A program made the translations under genes and the position numbers. 64,000 nt of DNA. Source: Mesorhizobium sp. (GTDB lineage Bacteria; Pseudomonadota; Alphaproteobacteria; Rhizobiales; Rhizobiaceae). The stretch spans positions 186,001 through 250,000 of the forward strand of contig SAQG01000001.1 in assembly GCA_004020315.1 (NCBI GenBank), read 5' to 3'. Each line of letters starts with the position of its first letter. Position 1 is the stretch's first letter. Below, piece by piece: positions 15,773 through 25,188 of the stretch. Below the pieces are notes generated by a model. That model was given only the letters and a program-made list of their open reading frames with translations, ran no database searches and had not been told where the DNA came from.

Positions 15773-18700
15773 CTAATCGAGAAAAGGCAGCACCACAAGC
15801 GCTTCCGGGTCGAGCCCGTGCTGGGCGCATATACCCTGCGCCAGGGAAAAGTAGCGTTCGGCCTCGGCCAGATTGTCGAGGTCGAGATTAAGCGTTGCCA
15901 GACCATCATAGCACGGAAACAGCAGTTGGGGCTCGCCCGTTTCGCGGGCTATGTCCAGTGCTTCCTGGAACAAGCCAACCGCCAGTTCCGGACGGCCGTT
16001 GCACTGGTGAATCTGCGCAAGCACGATCAACGGCACCGGCAGGTGCTCGCGCTGGTCGAGCGCCCGGTCGATCTCGATGGCCTTCTCGGCAGCAGGCACG
16101 CCCTCCGTTGGACAGCGATCCGTGAAAGTACAACAAGCGACCGCCAGATTGGCGAGGAGGCGCGCCTGGAAACCCAAATCACCAATACGGCGCGCCACTT
16201 CAAGACCGCGCCGACAGACCTCCATCGCCTGTGCCGGATCGATGGTCGTGTAAAGCACGCCGAGATTGGTGTAGCCGCGGCACGCCGCGCCCAGTAGACC
16301 GGCGGCTTCGGCCAATTCAATGCCACGCTCAACCTGACGCACGGCTTCACGGTCTCGCCCAAGGCGAGCCAGCGCAACAGCCTTGGTATTAAGAGCCTCG
16401 GCGGTCACAAGAGTGGCATCACACCCTACCTCGGAGACATGCTCCGTTGTCAGAGAGCGTACGCAATCCAGCGCCGCGTCTGCCCATTTTGCTGCGAGGG
16501 CGTGATCTCCGCTACGGAACGCCTGTCGGCCACGTTCTTGCCAGAGATGCGCCTGCTCGATCGGGGCATCCGCTCCATCGAGGAGCGCTGCAGCTTCAGC
16601 ATAGCGGGATTCTGCGTCGTCCCGCTTGCCGACGTCCCAGAGCAGCCGACCGATCTTGCGCAAAACTCGCGCCGACGCGACACGATTGGCTGACTCGCGG
16701 TATGCCTGCAACACCGTCTCGTAGTGGTGGTGCGCGATCTCGCGGCGGCCTACCGGGCCGCTCAAATCGGCAATGCGCTCTGCAATTGCCAGTTTGAGCG
16801 GTGTTTGCCCGATCGCGCCCAACGCAGTCAGTGCTCGCTCGTAGAAACGAAGGGCGTCGTCGTTGGCGTATATCATGCGAGCGCGATCGCCCGCCGCCTG
16901 CAGGTAATGCGCGCCCTTCTCCCGCTCGGCGCTCTGTGCGAAATGATGACCAAGCAAGGTCAAATCCTCGAGCCGTTCCGGCTTGTCGCCGCACAGTTGC
17001 TCCAAGGCAGCACCGACCCGCCCGTGGATGTCGGTCCGACGTTGCAGGAGCATATTCTGGTAGATCACGTCCTGCAGCAATGTTTGCGTAAAGCGGTAGC
17101 TTTGCGACGAGACCGAGCCTGATCCGGCAACTTCCTCGATGATTTCCGCATCGCAAAGCAGTTCGCAGCCGGCTTCTAGCCGGCCGGGGTCGGCTGTCAC
17201 GGTTTTCAGAAGTGTGGCATCGAAGCGCGGGCCGATTACCGCGGCTTCCTGGGCCAACCGCCGCACCTCTTGGGGCAGCCGGTCGACGCGAGCAAGCAAC
17301 ATTGCCTGGATAGTGGCGGGAATGCCGGTTGCGACTTCGCCTGCCACGGTCCGCCATCGCTGATCCTCGCGCATCAGTACACCGCGATCGATAAGGCCGC
17401 GGACGATCTCCTCTACAAAAAGGGGGTTGCCGCCCGCGCGCTCAAGGATCTGGTCGAGAAGCCCTCCTGCGGAGCTTACCCAGCTCTCGCCGAAAAGCGC
17501 CGCCAGCAGGGTGCGTCCGTCATCATTGTTGAGCGGCGAAAGCCTGAGCGCTGTGTGACTGACCCTACTTGAGTCGAGCAGGCCGTTGTCCGGCGCCGGA
17601 CGATGCGTGACCAGCAACATCAACCGCGTGCGTTCCAACCTGTCCATCACGAAACGCAGTGCCTCGAGCGACACGGCGTCGGCCCAGTGCAGGTCTTCGA
17701 CGACAATCAACAGCGGCGACAACGCAAGCCGCCGTTCGATGATTGTGCGGACTGCGTAGAGAATTTGCCGCCGCAGCTGCTCGGGCTCGACATGCTGCAA
17801 GGTGGCATCGGGGTCGCCAAGGCCGAGCACATGGTAGAGCAAAGGCATCAGCCGCTTCGCCTCCTCGCCCTCCAGGCCGAGATCGGTAAGCAAGCCTGCG
17901 AGCTTTCCCCGCATTTCCTCCCCATTGTCGTTTTGCATCATCCCGGCAGCGCTGCGCACCACTGCGCCCAAGGCGCCAAATGATTGTTCGCCCAGCGGTG
18001 AGCACGTGGCCAGCCGCACGGCGACGTTGCGAAAACGATCCTCGTCGCCGACGCGGGCGACGAACTCCTTCACCAGCCGCGATTTCCCGATACCGGCTTC
18101 TCCGACGAGGCGGACAAGTTGGGCCGAGCCGCTGCACGCCTGGTCAAGGCTCGCCAGCATTCTATTGAGCTCCGCACCACGACCTATCATTGGCGCACTG
18201 AGGCCGAGCGCCTCGAGCCCACGCGCTGCACGCGGCGCCGCAAGCGGTGCATTCAGTCGATGGACGAGCACACTGCCAGCCTTGCCGCGAAACACGACAT
18301 CACCCAGCGACTCGTAAGAGAAGGCATGCCGGGTCAGCCGGTAAGTGAGCTCGCCTACCAGCACCTCACCCGGTGCGGCCAGTGATTGCAGGCGTTGCGC
18401 CGTATTCACTGTGTCGCCGGTCACCGAATAGGATTTGGCGGTGCCGATTCCCAATCCGCCAGTAACGACCGGACCAGTGTTTATGCCGATGTGGAGTAAC
18501 AGAGGCGAGCCGGAGTGGGGGGTGCTTTCGCCGAGCCGCGCCGTCCGGGCGATCATGTCGAGAGCGGCGCGAAGCGCACGTTCCGGATCGTCCTCATGCG
18601 CGACCGGCGCACCGAACAAAGCGAGCAGAGCATCGCCGATGAATTTGTCGACGAAACCACCAAAGTTTCGCACGGCCGCCGTCAATTCCTTGAACAGTTC

Positions 18701-19072
18701 GTTCTGCAGCGCTTGCATGACCTCGGGGTCGAGTTGCTCGCTGAGTGTCGTGAAGCCGCAAAGGTCGGCGAACAGGACCGTGACCGTCCGGCGATCGGCG
18801 TCAGAGGCGGGATGCAGCCCTTCTTCGCTTTCGATGTTCGGAAGCAGCGACGGAGTTCGCGAAGGCGGCACAATGGTCCGGCTTGGTGTCGGAGCAGGCC
18901 GTTCGACGGCTTTTGCGTGCGCACCGAGGCTTGCCCCACATTTCGGACAGAACTCGAAATCAGGTGCGCAGGGGTAGCCGCAACTGGCGCATGGCACGGG
19001 CTGGCGCCTGCCACACCTCGGACAGAAGGCGTAACCGCCCTCAACCTCGAAACCGCAGCCCGAGCAGTCCAT
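15773..19072 (-). CDS. Zinc-ribbon / class III cyclase / AAA-type ATPase / TPR regulator
   Basis: This cytoplasmic signalling protein of 1,099 residues has four parts. Two CxxC zinc ribbons lie within residues 3-50. A class III cyclase domain follows at about 95-270, with metal-site LFADLCGFT, substrate Lys in DKFIGDALL, and SVTGDTVNTAQRL, where Ser stands at the adenine-selecting Asp position. A STAND/AAA-like ATPase follows, with Walker A GEAGIGKSR (324-332) and Walker B LLIVVEDLHWAD. The long C-terminal half is rich in TPR repeats. The family is common in rhizobia and actinobacteria and is annotated as adenylate/guanylate cyclase; ligands and targets are mostly unknown. The ATG at 19072 is chosen because the zinc ribbon begins at once; a GTG at 19120 adds 16 unconvincing residues. 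Confidence 0.92.
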   Translation of the reverse strand: MDCSGCGFEVEGGYAFCPRCGRRQPVPCASCGYPCAPDFEFCPKCGASLGAHAKAVERPAPTPSRTIVPPSRTPSLLPNIESEEGLHPASDADRRTVTVLFADLCGFTTLSEQLDPEVMQALQNELFKELTAAVRNFGGFVDKFIGDALLALFGAPVAHEDDPERALRAALDMIARTARLGESTPHSGSPLLLHIGINTGPVVTGGLGIGTAKSYSVTGDTVNTAQRLQSLAAPGEVLVGELTYRLTRHAFSYESLGDVVFRGKAGSVLVHRLNAPLAAPRAARGLEALGLSAPMIGRGAELNRMLASLDQACSGSAQLVRLVGEAGIGKSRLVKEFVARVGDEDRFRNVAVRLATCSPLGEQSFGALGAVVRSAAGMMQNDNGEEMRGKLAGLLTDLGLEGEEAKRLMPLLYHVLGLGDPDATLQHVEPEQLRRQILYAVRTIIERRLALSPLLIVVEDLHWADAVSLEALRFVMDRLERTRLMLLVTHRPAPDNGLLDSSRVSHTALRLSPLNNDDGRTLLAALFGESWVSSAGGLLDQILERAGGNPLFVEEIVRGLIDRGVLMREDQRWRTVAGEVATGIPATIQAMLLARVDRLPQEVRRLAQEAAVIGPRFDATLLKTVTADPGRLEAGCELLCDAEIIEEVAGSGSVSSQSYRFTQTLLQDVIYQNMLLQRRTDIHGRVGAALEQLCGDKPERLEDLTLLGHHFAQSAEREKGAHYLQAAGDRARMIYANDDALRFYERALTALGAIGQTPLKLAIAERIADLSGPVGRREIAHHHYETVLQAYRESANRVASARVLRKIGRLLWDVGKRDDAESRYAEAAALLDGADAPIEQAHLWQERGRQAFRSGDHALAAKWADAALDCVRSLTTEHVSEVGCDATLVTAEALNTKAVALARLGRDREAVRQVERGIELAEAAGLLGAACRGYTNLGVLYTTIDPAQAMEVCRRGLEVARRIGDLGFQARLLANLAVACCTFTDRCPTEGVPAAEKAIEIDRALDQREHLPVPLIVLAQIHQCNGRPELAVGLFQEALDIARETGEPQLLFPCYDGLATLNLDLDNLAEAERYFSLAQGICAQHGLDPEALVVLPFLD

Positions 19073-19349
19073 CGAACCAGACCTCACTAGGGGCCGTGAC
19101 GTCGTGATCTCGCTACGCACTTCACGGCCAGGCTATTCACAAGGATGCACCTATAGCCGTCGACCGGCAAGCGGCAGCGCAAATGGGCATCGAGCGATCC
19201 GTGTGGGTCCCGTGGCAGATGCCGATCGGGCAGAAGCCGTCGTCGAAAGGCATCAGCGTCAAGGAAGCGGCCGGATCAGACGCCAGAGGCTCACCGATAG
19301 ATCGGCGTCGCTTGCGGTAGCGCACCAGAAAATCAACCTGAAGTAAGGC

Positions 19350-20735
19350 TCAGCTCGCCTTGATCTCTGCCTGGCCGATCTTGCGCCATCGGGCGTTTTC
19401 GCGAACCAGCTTCAGGTCGTCGGTCGTCTCGGCAAATGTCCGCAAACGGTATTGCCGAAGCAGGTCCGGGAAGAGCGCCCCTTCCGGCAGGCCCGCAAGC
19501 TGCTCGCGGACCGAGATCTTTTCGTCGATGACCCGCATGCCCCAGGCATTTTCCCGAACCTGCAGCTCCGCAGCCAGATCGCGCTCTTCCGGCGCGTTTT
19601 CGTCTAGCGCAGCCAGCAGGATCGAGTGGAAAAGCGCTATATAACCAATCTGTCTCAGGCCGCCCACAACCCGCACGCGCGGCAATATGGCAAGGACGAG
19701 GAACATCAGGAACAAGTTCGGCAGCAGCACGCCGTCCAGCAGCGCCTGCCTGAGATGCGGGCGCTCGAACGGGACGGAAAGACCATGCGGCCTGCCAGGC
19801 TCGATCAGGTGCCCGTTCTCGAGGACGAGCTTGCGCACGCGCTCCTCGCGGATGCCCCAGAAATAGGCCGTGGCATTGGGCAGGAATCTGCCAAATGGGC
19901 TCGATGCGGCCTCTTGCAAGGCACGTTCGAGACGCTGGCGCCTTGCGGGCTCAATGAGCAGCCTGGAAAGAAGGCTGCCGTCATATTCTAAATGCCGCGC
20001 CATGGCAGCCGCGGCGACCCGATCATCGATGAAAACCGGCAGGGCCATGCCGGAACGATCCCAATCGGCGACCAGATCCTCGTTGAGGGCTGTCAGCGCA
20101 TCGGCGGCGGTTGCAAACACCTTGTCCTGGCTGGCAAGCAGTGTGCCCAGCCAGCGGCTGGCATCCGTTTCATCGCCCACCGCCTCGAGCGCGCGCTTGT
20201 TGAGGGAGACGGGACCGGCCACGCAGGCGCTTTTGCGACACAGTTTGTGGCGCCCCATGCCAAACAGGTTGACCTTGTCGTCACCGACATCGAGCCATCC
20301 CGGCCCCTCCCGGCCAATTGTCTCCATGGTCATCGTCGTTCCCATGAAGCCGAAGAAGGCCGACAGCCCGTTTTCGACCGCGCCGAGCCAGGCAAGCAGG
20401 AGGGCATCGAAGGTGATCCGGTCCATCAGAAGCAGGCAGTGCAGGCCGGACTGAATCACCGGTCTGTGCTCGAACTCTTCGAGGGCCTTGCCGATCTCTT
20501 CAGGCTGCATGATCACACCAAGGCGCTGATGCAGGACTTCGCGCAGGATCGAGCGGGCAGCGATCGCCGGGCCCGATGCAGGCCTTGCCACCGGCCGCCA
20601 CAGATGGCGGGCGTAATCGGAAACCGGTGCATTCCAGTTCTGCCCGATGTCACGCACGACTTCCGGGCAGAGCAGCGACAGCACAGCCAGAATTTCCGCC
20701 GGAGGCGTAGGGGTTGGGTCAAAGATGGCGGTCAT
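19350..20735 (-). CDS. Hypothetical protein, 461 residues, family not recognised
   Basis: The reading frame has consistent coding character and a plausible ATG at 20735 with GGGA upstream. It has no signal peptide. One strongly hydrophobic segment near residues 345-370 (LLPNLFLMFLVLAILPRVRV) and a second weaker one (about 372-385) could be a membrane hairpin or a buried core. A cysteine pair occurs in KLCRKSACVAG. I recognise no catalytic motif. The neighbours are a giant cyclase/ATPase regulator 3' of it and a GNAT acetyltransferase 5' of it, all on the same strand but 200-280 bp apart, so an operon is not certain. It is a good candidate for structure-based assignment. Confidence 0.75.
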   Translation of the reverse strand: MTAIFDPTPTPPAEILAVLSLLCPEVVRDIGQNWNAPVSDYARHLWRPVARPASGPAIAARSILREVLHQRLGVIMQPEEIGKALEEFEHRPVIQSGLHCLLLMDRITFDALLLAWLGAVENGLSAFFGFMGTTMTMETIGREGPGWLDVGDDKVNLFGMGRHKLCRKSACVAGPVSLNKRALEAVGDETDASRWLGTLLASQDKVFATAADALTALNEDLVADWDRSGMALPVFIDDRVAAAAMARHLEYDGSLLSRLLIEPARRQRLERALQEAASSPFGRFLPNATAYFWGIREERVRKLVLENGHLIEPGRPHGLSVPFERPHLRQALLDGVLLPNLFLMFLVLAILPRVRVVGGLRQIGYIALFHSILLAALDENAPEERDLAAELQVRENAWGMRVIDEKISVREQLAGLPEGALFPDLLRQYRLRTFAETTDDLKLVRENARWRKIGQAEIKAS

Positions 20736-20943
20736 CGGTCCCGTCTAGCCGCTTGCGGTGCAAACGCCAAGGGAGACCAGACTTGCTGCATGCGACCGGC
20801 CCACACATAGATTGTCAACTCGATCAAGATGGTGTGAGACGAAATTGACCGTATCCAACGGAGTTCTCCATGAGCAATAGCCTGTTCGCCGACTCGGCAC
20901 GAATTGTTAGATTGGCTAAACAGTCAAGGCCAAACAGCGGATC

Positions 20944-21468
20944 TCAGAACCGCAGCCGGGCCATGCTCAGGAGGTCGTGGTACTGCCCGTCGGTAAAACC
21001 GGCCTTCACATGCCGGCCTTCGACCTCGAAACCGTGGCTTGTGTAGAGACGGACGGCCGGTTCGTTGTCGGCATAGACGGTCAATTCGACCCGCTTCAGG
21101 GCGCGCCAGTTGTCGGCCACGTCAAGCAGCGCGCCGAGTATGGCAGAGCCGATACCCTTGCCGACAAAGGCATCGTCAAGGCCTATATTGATCTCGCCGA
21201 TATGCGAACGGCGCGGCGAACCCTGCACGACCAGGCTGCCATGGCCGACGACCTTGCCGTCCAACTCGGCAACGATCCAGGTGGTTTCCTGGCCGGACTT
21301 GGCGATGCGCCGCTCCACCTGCTCCACCATCTCGAAGGGCATCCTCAGCGTGCCCCCGCGGAAGCCCGGCATGTTGAAGATAGCGCAAAGCGCCTCCGCA
21401 TCGCTTAGCCGGACGGACCGGAGCTGCGGCTGGATTTTCTCCGAGGATGGCGAGGTCGTGCTGGTCAT
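20944..21468 (-). CDS. GNAT-family N-acetyltransferase
   Basis: This 174-residue protein has the acetyl-CoA-binding pattern of GNAT enzymes: strand VVGHGSLVV, then the pyrophosphate loop as GKGIGSAILGALL, and the family tail NEPAVRLYTSHGFEVEGRHV. This tail resembles the RimI/amino-acid acetyltransferase branch that often carries small-molecule or antibiotic substrates. The ATG at 21468 is taken as start. A GTG at 21507 is possible, and neither has a strong ribosome-binding site. No partner gene is close enough to suggest the substrate. Confidence 0.88.
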   Translation of the reverse strand: MTSTTSPSSEKIQPQLRSVRLSDAEALCAIFNMPGFRGGTLRMPFEMVEQVERRIAKSGQETTWIVAELDGKVVGHGSLVVQGSPRRSHIGEINIGLDDAFVGKGIGSAILGALLDVADNWRALKRVELTVYADNEPAVRLYTSHGFEVEGRHVKAGFTDGQYHDLLSMARLRF

Positions 21469-21542
21469 GGCGTTCCCGGCGAAGGCAATCGGCCCGGCAC
21501 GATGCACCGGACGTCACCTGAAAATCCAGCCGTCTCTGCAAC

Positions 21543-21686
21543 CTATAATGTCGATTGCGAGCTAAAATACCGGGAGACGGCGTAGAGTTTGAAGACGACG
21601 CTGATGCCGATCCGGCCGAAAAGGGCGAGCCAGCACAATGTCGCGGTCGCACTCCAGTCGATCCGGTGCACCGATGAATGCCCCAT
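21543..21686 (-). CDS. Possible 47-residue membrane microprotein
   Basis: A short ATG-started frame encodes a peptide with one hydrophobic stretch (LCWLALFGRIGISVVF), which could be a single membrane helix, followed by a basic/aromatic tail. There is no good ribosome-binding site, and it lies between the divergent GNAT and DUF5939-cyclase genes. It may be chance. It is noted because the rest of this 390-bp spacer shows no other gene. Confidence 0.2.
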   Translation of the reverse strand: MGHSSVHRIDWSATATLCWLALFGRIGISVVFKLYAVSRYFSSQSTL

Positions 21687-21860
21687 GGACCATCATAGTG
21701 CCGCTTGCGGCCGGTGAAAATCCGCCGAATGGAAATTGAACTGTCACCAGGCTTGTCCATTCGAATGGCCGTACGGTCCGTTTCGAAGTAAGATGGAGCA
21801 CTCGGACCAAAGACCGGTCCGGCCAAGACGCCTCGGGATGCATTTTCCGGAGCCTGCACG

Positions 21861-23276
21861 ATGAACGAAGCTCAGGATCTGTTCTCGCTTCTGCGGCAAT
21901 CGACCGATGTCGATCCACAGTCAATCGACGCGATCAGGCGAACCATTGCGGAGGGCAAGGACCGCGAACTTTGCCGCATCAATGCGCCAGCCTTCGCCAG
22001 CAAGCATGGCCTCGACGAGGAACGCGCCATAAGCGCCTTTCTCCATGCGGCGCGGGTGGGCATCTTCGACATTTCCTGGAATGTTCTGTGCCCCGGCTGT
22101 GGCGGCGTGCTCGACACCAACGCCACGCTGAAAACCCTGCAGAAGGACGAATACACCTGCGCGCTGTGCTCCGAGGGCTGTTCGCCGACCCTCGACGAGA
22201 TGGTCGAGGTGACATTCACCGTCAGTCCCCGCGTGCGCAGGATTGCCGCCCACAATCCACACGAACTGCCGGTGGTGGAATATTTCCGCCAGATCTACTG
22301 GGCGTCCGGCGTCGATCTGCCGGAAGAGGATTTCGCGAAGAAGATGGAAGCGTTCTCGCTGGAGGATATCGAGCTTGCGCCCGGTGAAAAGGCGGTTCTG
22401 CTCATACAGCTTCCGTCCGAATTCATCATTGTCTTCGAGCCGGTCACCCATTCAGCGCAGTTCATCGACGGGAAGGGCGAATCAACAAAAGAGCGCCGAA
22501 GCCTCTCTTTGGTCTTCGACCGCGACCATGTCCAGAACCAGACGCTGGAGATGCAACCCGGTCCGTTGCGCATTTCGCTGGAAAACAGGACCGACACCCG
22601 CGTGCTGCCGACGATCTTCATCGCGGGCCAGGAATTGCATGATTTCCTGGGCAAACGCCGGCCCTTCCTGACCGCCAAGCGCCTGCTCACCAACCAGACG
22701 TTCCGCGATCTCTTTCGCACGGATACACTCGACATCAACCAGCGCCTGAAGATCACCAGCCTGACCTTCCTGTTCACCGACCTGCGCGGATCGACCGAGC
22801 TTTACGAGCGGGTGGGCGATCTTTCAGCCTTCGATCTCGTGCGCGAGCATTTCCAGGTTCTGCACGAGATCGTCGCGGCGGAGGCAGGCGCGGTGGTGAA
22901 GACGATCGGTGATGCGGTGATGGCGACCTTCGCGACGCCTGATCGTGCGATTGCTGCGGCCCTCAGGATGCGCGATGCCATGCGTGAGCTCAACGACAAG
23001 AGCGGGCGCGAGGATCTGCTGCTCAAGATCGGAGTCCATGCCGGCCCCTGCATCGCCGTGTCTATGAACGAGCGACAGGACTATTTCGGCCAGACGGTCA
23101 ACATTGCTTCGCGGGTCCAGAACCTTGCCAACGCACAGGCGATCTTCGCCACTCGTGCGGTGGTCGACGACAATCTCACCGCCGATCTGTTGCACAGGAA
23201 CGCGCTGACGCCCGTGCCCCACGAGGTCTCGCTGCGCGGCATTGCGCGGGAGATAGCAGTCTATACGATCCCCTGA
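21861..23276 (+). CDS. DUF5939-type adenylate/guanylate cyclase
   Basis: This 471-residue cytoplasmic protein has an N-terminal sensor region (DUF5939-like) of about 280 residues. That region carries a four-cysteine zinc knuckle (CPGCGG at about 75, CALCSEGC about 20 residues later). A C-terminal class III cyclase domain follows at about 300-471. Metal-site Asp residues lie in LFTDLRGSTELY and TIGDAVMATF. The purine-selecting Lys (VVKTIGD) and Asp (QDYFGQTVN) are both present, with Asn and Arg in VNIASRV, so adenylate cyclase activity is likely. The ATG has GGAG 8 bases upstream. It is one of five cyclase-type genes in the window and is divergent from the acetyltransferase gene. Confidence 0.92.
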   Translation: MNEAQDLFSLLRQSTDVDPQSIDAIRRTIAEGKDRELCRINAPAFASKHGLDEERAISAFLHAARVGIFDISWNVLCPGCGGVLDTNATLKTLQKDEYTCALCSEGCSPTLDEMVEVTFTVSPRVRRIAAHNPHELPVVEYFRQIYWASGVDLPEEDFAKKMEAFSLEDIELAPGEKAVLLIQLPSEFIIVFEPVTHSAQFIDGKGESTKERRSLSLVFDRDHVQNQTLEMQPGPLRISLENRTDTRVLPTIFIAGQELHDFLGKRRPFLTAKRLLTNQTFRDLFRTDTLDINQRLKITSLTFLFTDLRGSTELYERVGDLSAFDLVREHFQVLHEIVAAEAGAVVKTIGDAVMATFATPDRAIAAALRMRDAMRELNDKSGREDLLLKIGVHAGPCIAVSMNERQDYFGQTVNIASRVQNLANAQAIFATRAVVDDNLTADLLHRNALTPVPHEVSLRGIAREIAVYTIP

Positions 23277-23316
23277 AGACTTGGCCCCTGACGACTTGGC
23301 CCCTGAAGATTTGGGT
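23272..23316 (+). repeat. Three tandem 15-bp units at the 3' end of the DUF5939 cyclase gene
   Basis: The units cctgaagacttggcc (23272-23286), cctgacgacttggcc (23287-23301) and cctgaagatttgggt (23302-23316) run head to tail. The first contains the cyclase stop codon. They look like a slippage expansion in the gap between two convergent genes and may have extended an old 3' end. Confidence 0.85.
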
Positions 23317-23328
23317 CGTCTCGGCCCC

Positions 23329-23808
23329 TCACACGCGCCTGCAGACAAAATAACGATCGGCGGGCACCGAAGGCGGTGGCGGGAGGCGTTGCAACAGCGG
23401 GTGATCGAGCGGCGTGCCGCTGACCGCGAAGCCACCGACGCGAAGCAGGCTCGCGATCAGATCGGGAAGCCAGGTAGAGGTCACTGCATCGCGATCGTCA
23501 TAGCCGGTGCCGATGTCGGCATGAACAAGAGCCGCGTGGATGCCAATGAACCTCTTCGCCGTCTCGCGTATTTCGCCCAGCACGAAGTCTTCAGCGTCGG
23601 GAATTGAGCTGGCGTGTGCGCTAAGTTCGCGGTCGAACACCACGATCCGGCGTCCGGGCAGGCGCTCGCGCAAGTGGTGGAACGTCCGGCCGTTGCCGAG
23701 GCCGAGCTCGAGCACCAGCCCTTCCATCTTCGCCACCTCGGGGCAAACTTGATCGAGAATGTCCCGCTGTGCGGTCATCCTGCTGATGAAATTCTCAAGG
23801 CGAGTCAT
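23329..23808 (-). CDS. Small class I SAM-dependent methyltransferase
   Basis: This 159-residue protein carries a SAM-binding loop VLELGLGNGRTFHHLRE (about 31-47), then an acidic strand end VVFDRELSAH, a layout seen in short Rossmann methyltransferases of rhizobia. The ATG at 23808 is preferred; in-frame extension to 23907 has an Arg/Pro-rich, non-conserved character. It ends convergently with the DUF5939 cyclase, with the 15-bp tandem units between them. The substrate is unknown. Confidence 0.78.
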   Translation of the reverse strand: MTRLENFISRMTAQRDILDQVCPEVAKMEGLVLELGLGNGRTFHHLRERLPGRRIVVFDRELSAHASSIPDAEDFVLGEIRETAKRFIGIHAALVHADIGTGYDDRDAVTSTWLPDLIASLLRVGGFAVSGTPLDHPLLQRLPPPPSVPADRYFVCRRV

Positions 23809-24006
23809 ATGCGTTTGTGTGTCCTGAAACCGGCGAGGCCCGCGACCAGAACGGTTCACGGGTGAAATCCGAGGGCGACGTGTTAAACCCCGATCGCGTC
23901 TCGGCACATATAGAGGCGAACGATGAACGCTGCAATAACCGGACAGGCTGCCGACTGGATCATACCGGGTGGAGTCGGCGGCCCGGCGCGCGGCGGAATA
24001 GCGATC

Positions 24007-25188
24007 TCACTTGTAGGGGTCTGCGGCGTCCCGCAGGCCGTCGCCGAGGAAGTTGAACGCCAGGATGACGAGAATGACGGGAAGCATCGGCAAAAGCAGC
24101 CATGGATAGAACGCGATGACGCTGACGCTGCGCGCCTCGGTGAGCAGGATGCCCCAACTGGTTATCGGCGCCCTCAGGCCGAGCCCGAGGAAGCTCAAAG
24201 CCGTCTCGCCCAGGATCATGCCGGGTATCGAGATCGTGGCCGTCGCGATCAGATGCGACATGAAGCCGGGAATGAGATGCCGCCCGATGATGCGGCTGCT
24301 TCTGGCGCCCATCAATTGCGCGGCCAGAACGTAATCCTCCTCGCGCAAGGCTAGAAGCTTTGAACGCACGGCCCGCGCCAGTCCGGTCCAGTCGAGCAGC
24401 CCGAGGATGACGGTGATGCCGAAATAGATCAGGATCGGACTCCAGGTTATCGGCATGATCGCCGCCAGAGCCAGCCATAGCGGAATGCTGGGGATCGATT
24501 GCAGAACTTCGATTATCCGTTGAACGATCAGGTCGAAGATACCGCCGTGATAGCCGGCCAGTCCGCCAATGACAATGCCGAGCAGGAAGCTGAAACTGAT
24601 GCCGACGAGGCCGATTGTCAGTGAAACGCGTGCGCCATAGATGATGCGCGAAAGCACATCGCGCCCCAGCCTGTCAGTGCCGGCCAGAAAGAGCTGGCCG
24701 TTTTCGGCAGGGCAGACAAAATGCATGTCACCTTCGATCAGGCCCCAAAACCGGTAACTGTCGCCCTTGCAGAAGAAACGGATCCGCTGAACATCATCCT
24801 GTTTCTCGATGTAGTTCCGCTTGAGCGTGTCCATATCCAGCGTCATCTGGCGGCCATAGACGAACGGCCCGACGAACTGGCCGTTGTGGAACAGGTGCAC
24901 CCGCTGCGGCGGCGAATAGATGTAGTCCATGTTGCGTGTGTGCAGATCGTAGGGCGCCAGGAACTCGCAGATCAGTATCCCGAAATAAAGCACTGCCAGG
25001 AATATGCCGGATATAGCGGCAAGCCGGTGCTTTCGGAATTTCCACCACATCAGCCGCAACTGCGACGCCTGAAAGACCTTCGACTGCTCCGGCGTCATCG
25101 CCTCGACCGACTGCAGGTCAATGGGCGCGATGGAAACGTAGTGTTGCAGTGGAGCACCCGGAGCGGGCAGCGGCGAAAGTGTGTTCAT
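24007..25188 (-). CDS. Oligopeptide-type ABC transporter permease (YejE/OppC-like)
   Basis: This inner-membrane permease has 393 residues. An N-terminal helix (about 58-78) is followed by a large periplasmic loop, and five further helices surround the EAA-type loop (EEDYVLAAQLMGARSSRIIGRH). It ends GDGLRDAADPYK, the classic OppC/DppC tail. The long loop between the first two helices is characteristic of the YejE branch, which imports oligopeptides and, in enterics, microcin C. Its ATG overlaps the TGA of the partner permease by 4 bases. It is the last gene of the operon of ATPase, binding protein and two permeases. Confidence 0.93.
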   Translation of the reverse strand: MNTLSPLPAPGAPLQHYVSIAPIDLQSVEAMTPEQSKVFQASQLRLMWWKFRKHRLAAISGIFLAVLYFGILICEFLAPYDLHTRNMDYIYSPPQRVHLFHNGQFVGPFVYGRQMTLDMDTLKRNYIEKQDDVQRIRFFCKGDSYRFWGLIEGDMHFVCPAENGQLFLAGTDRLGRDVLSRIIYGARVSLTIGLVGISFSFLLGIVIGGLAGYHGGIFDLIVQRIIEVLQSIPSIPLWLALAAIMPITWSPILIYFGITVILGLLDWTGLARAVRSKLLALREEDYVLAAQLMGARSSRIIGRHLIPGFMSHLIATATISIPGMILGETALSFLGLGLRAPITSWGILLTEARSVSVIAFYPWLLLPMLPVILVILAFNFLGDGLRDAADPYK

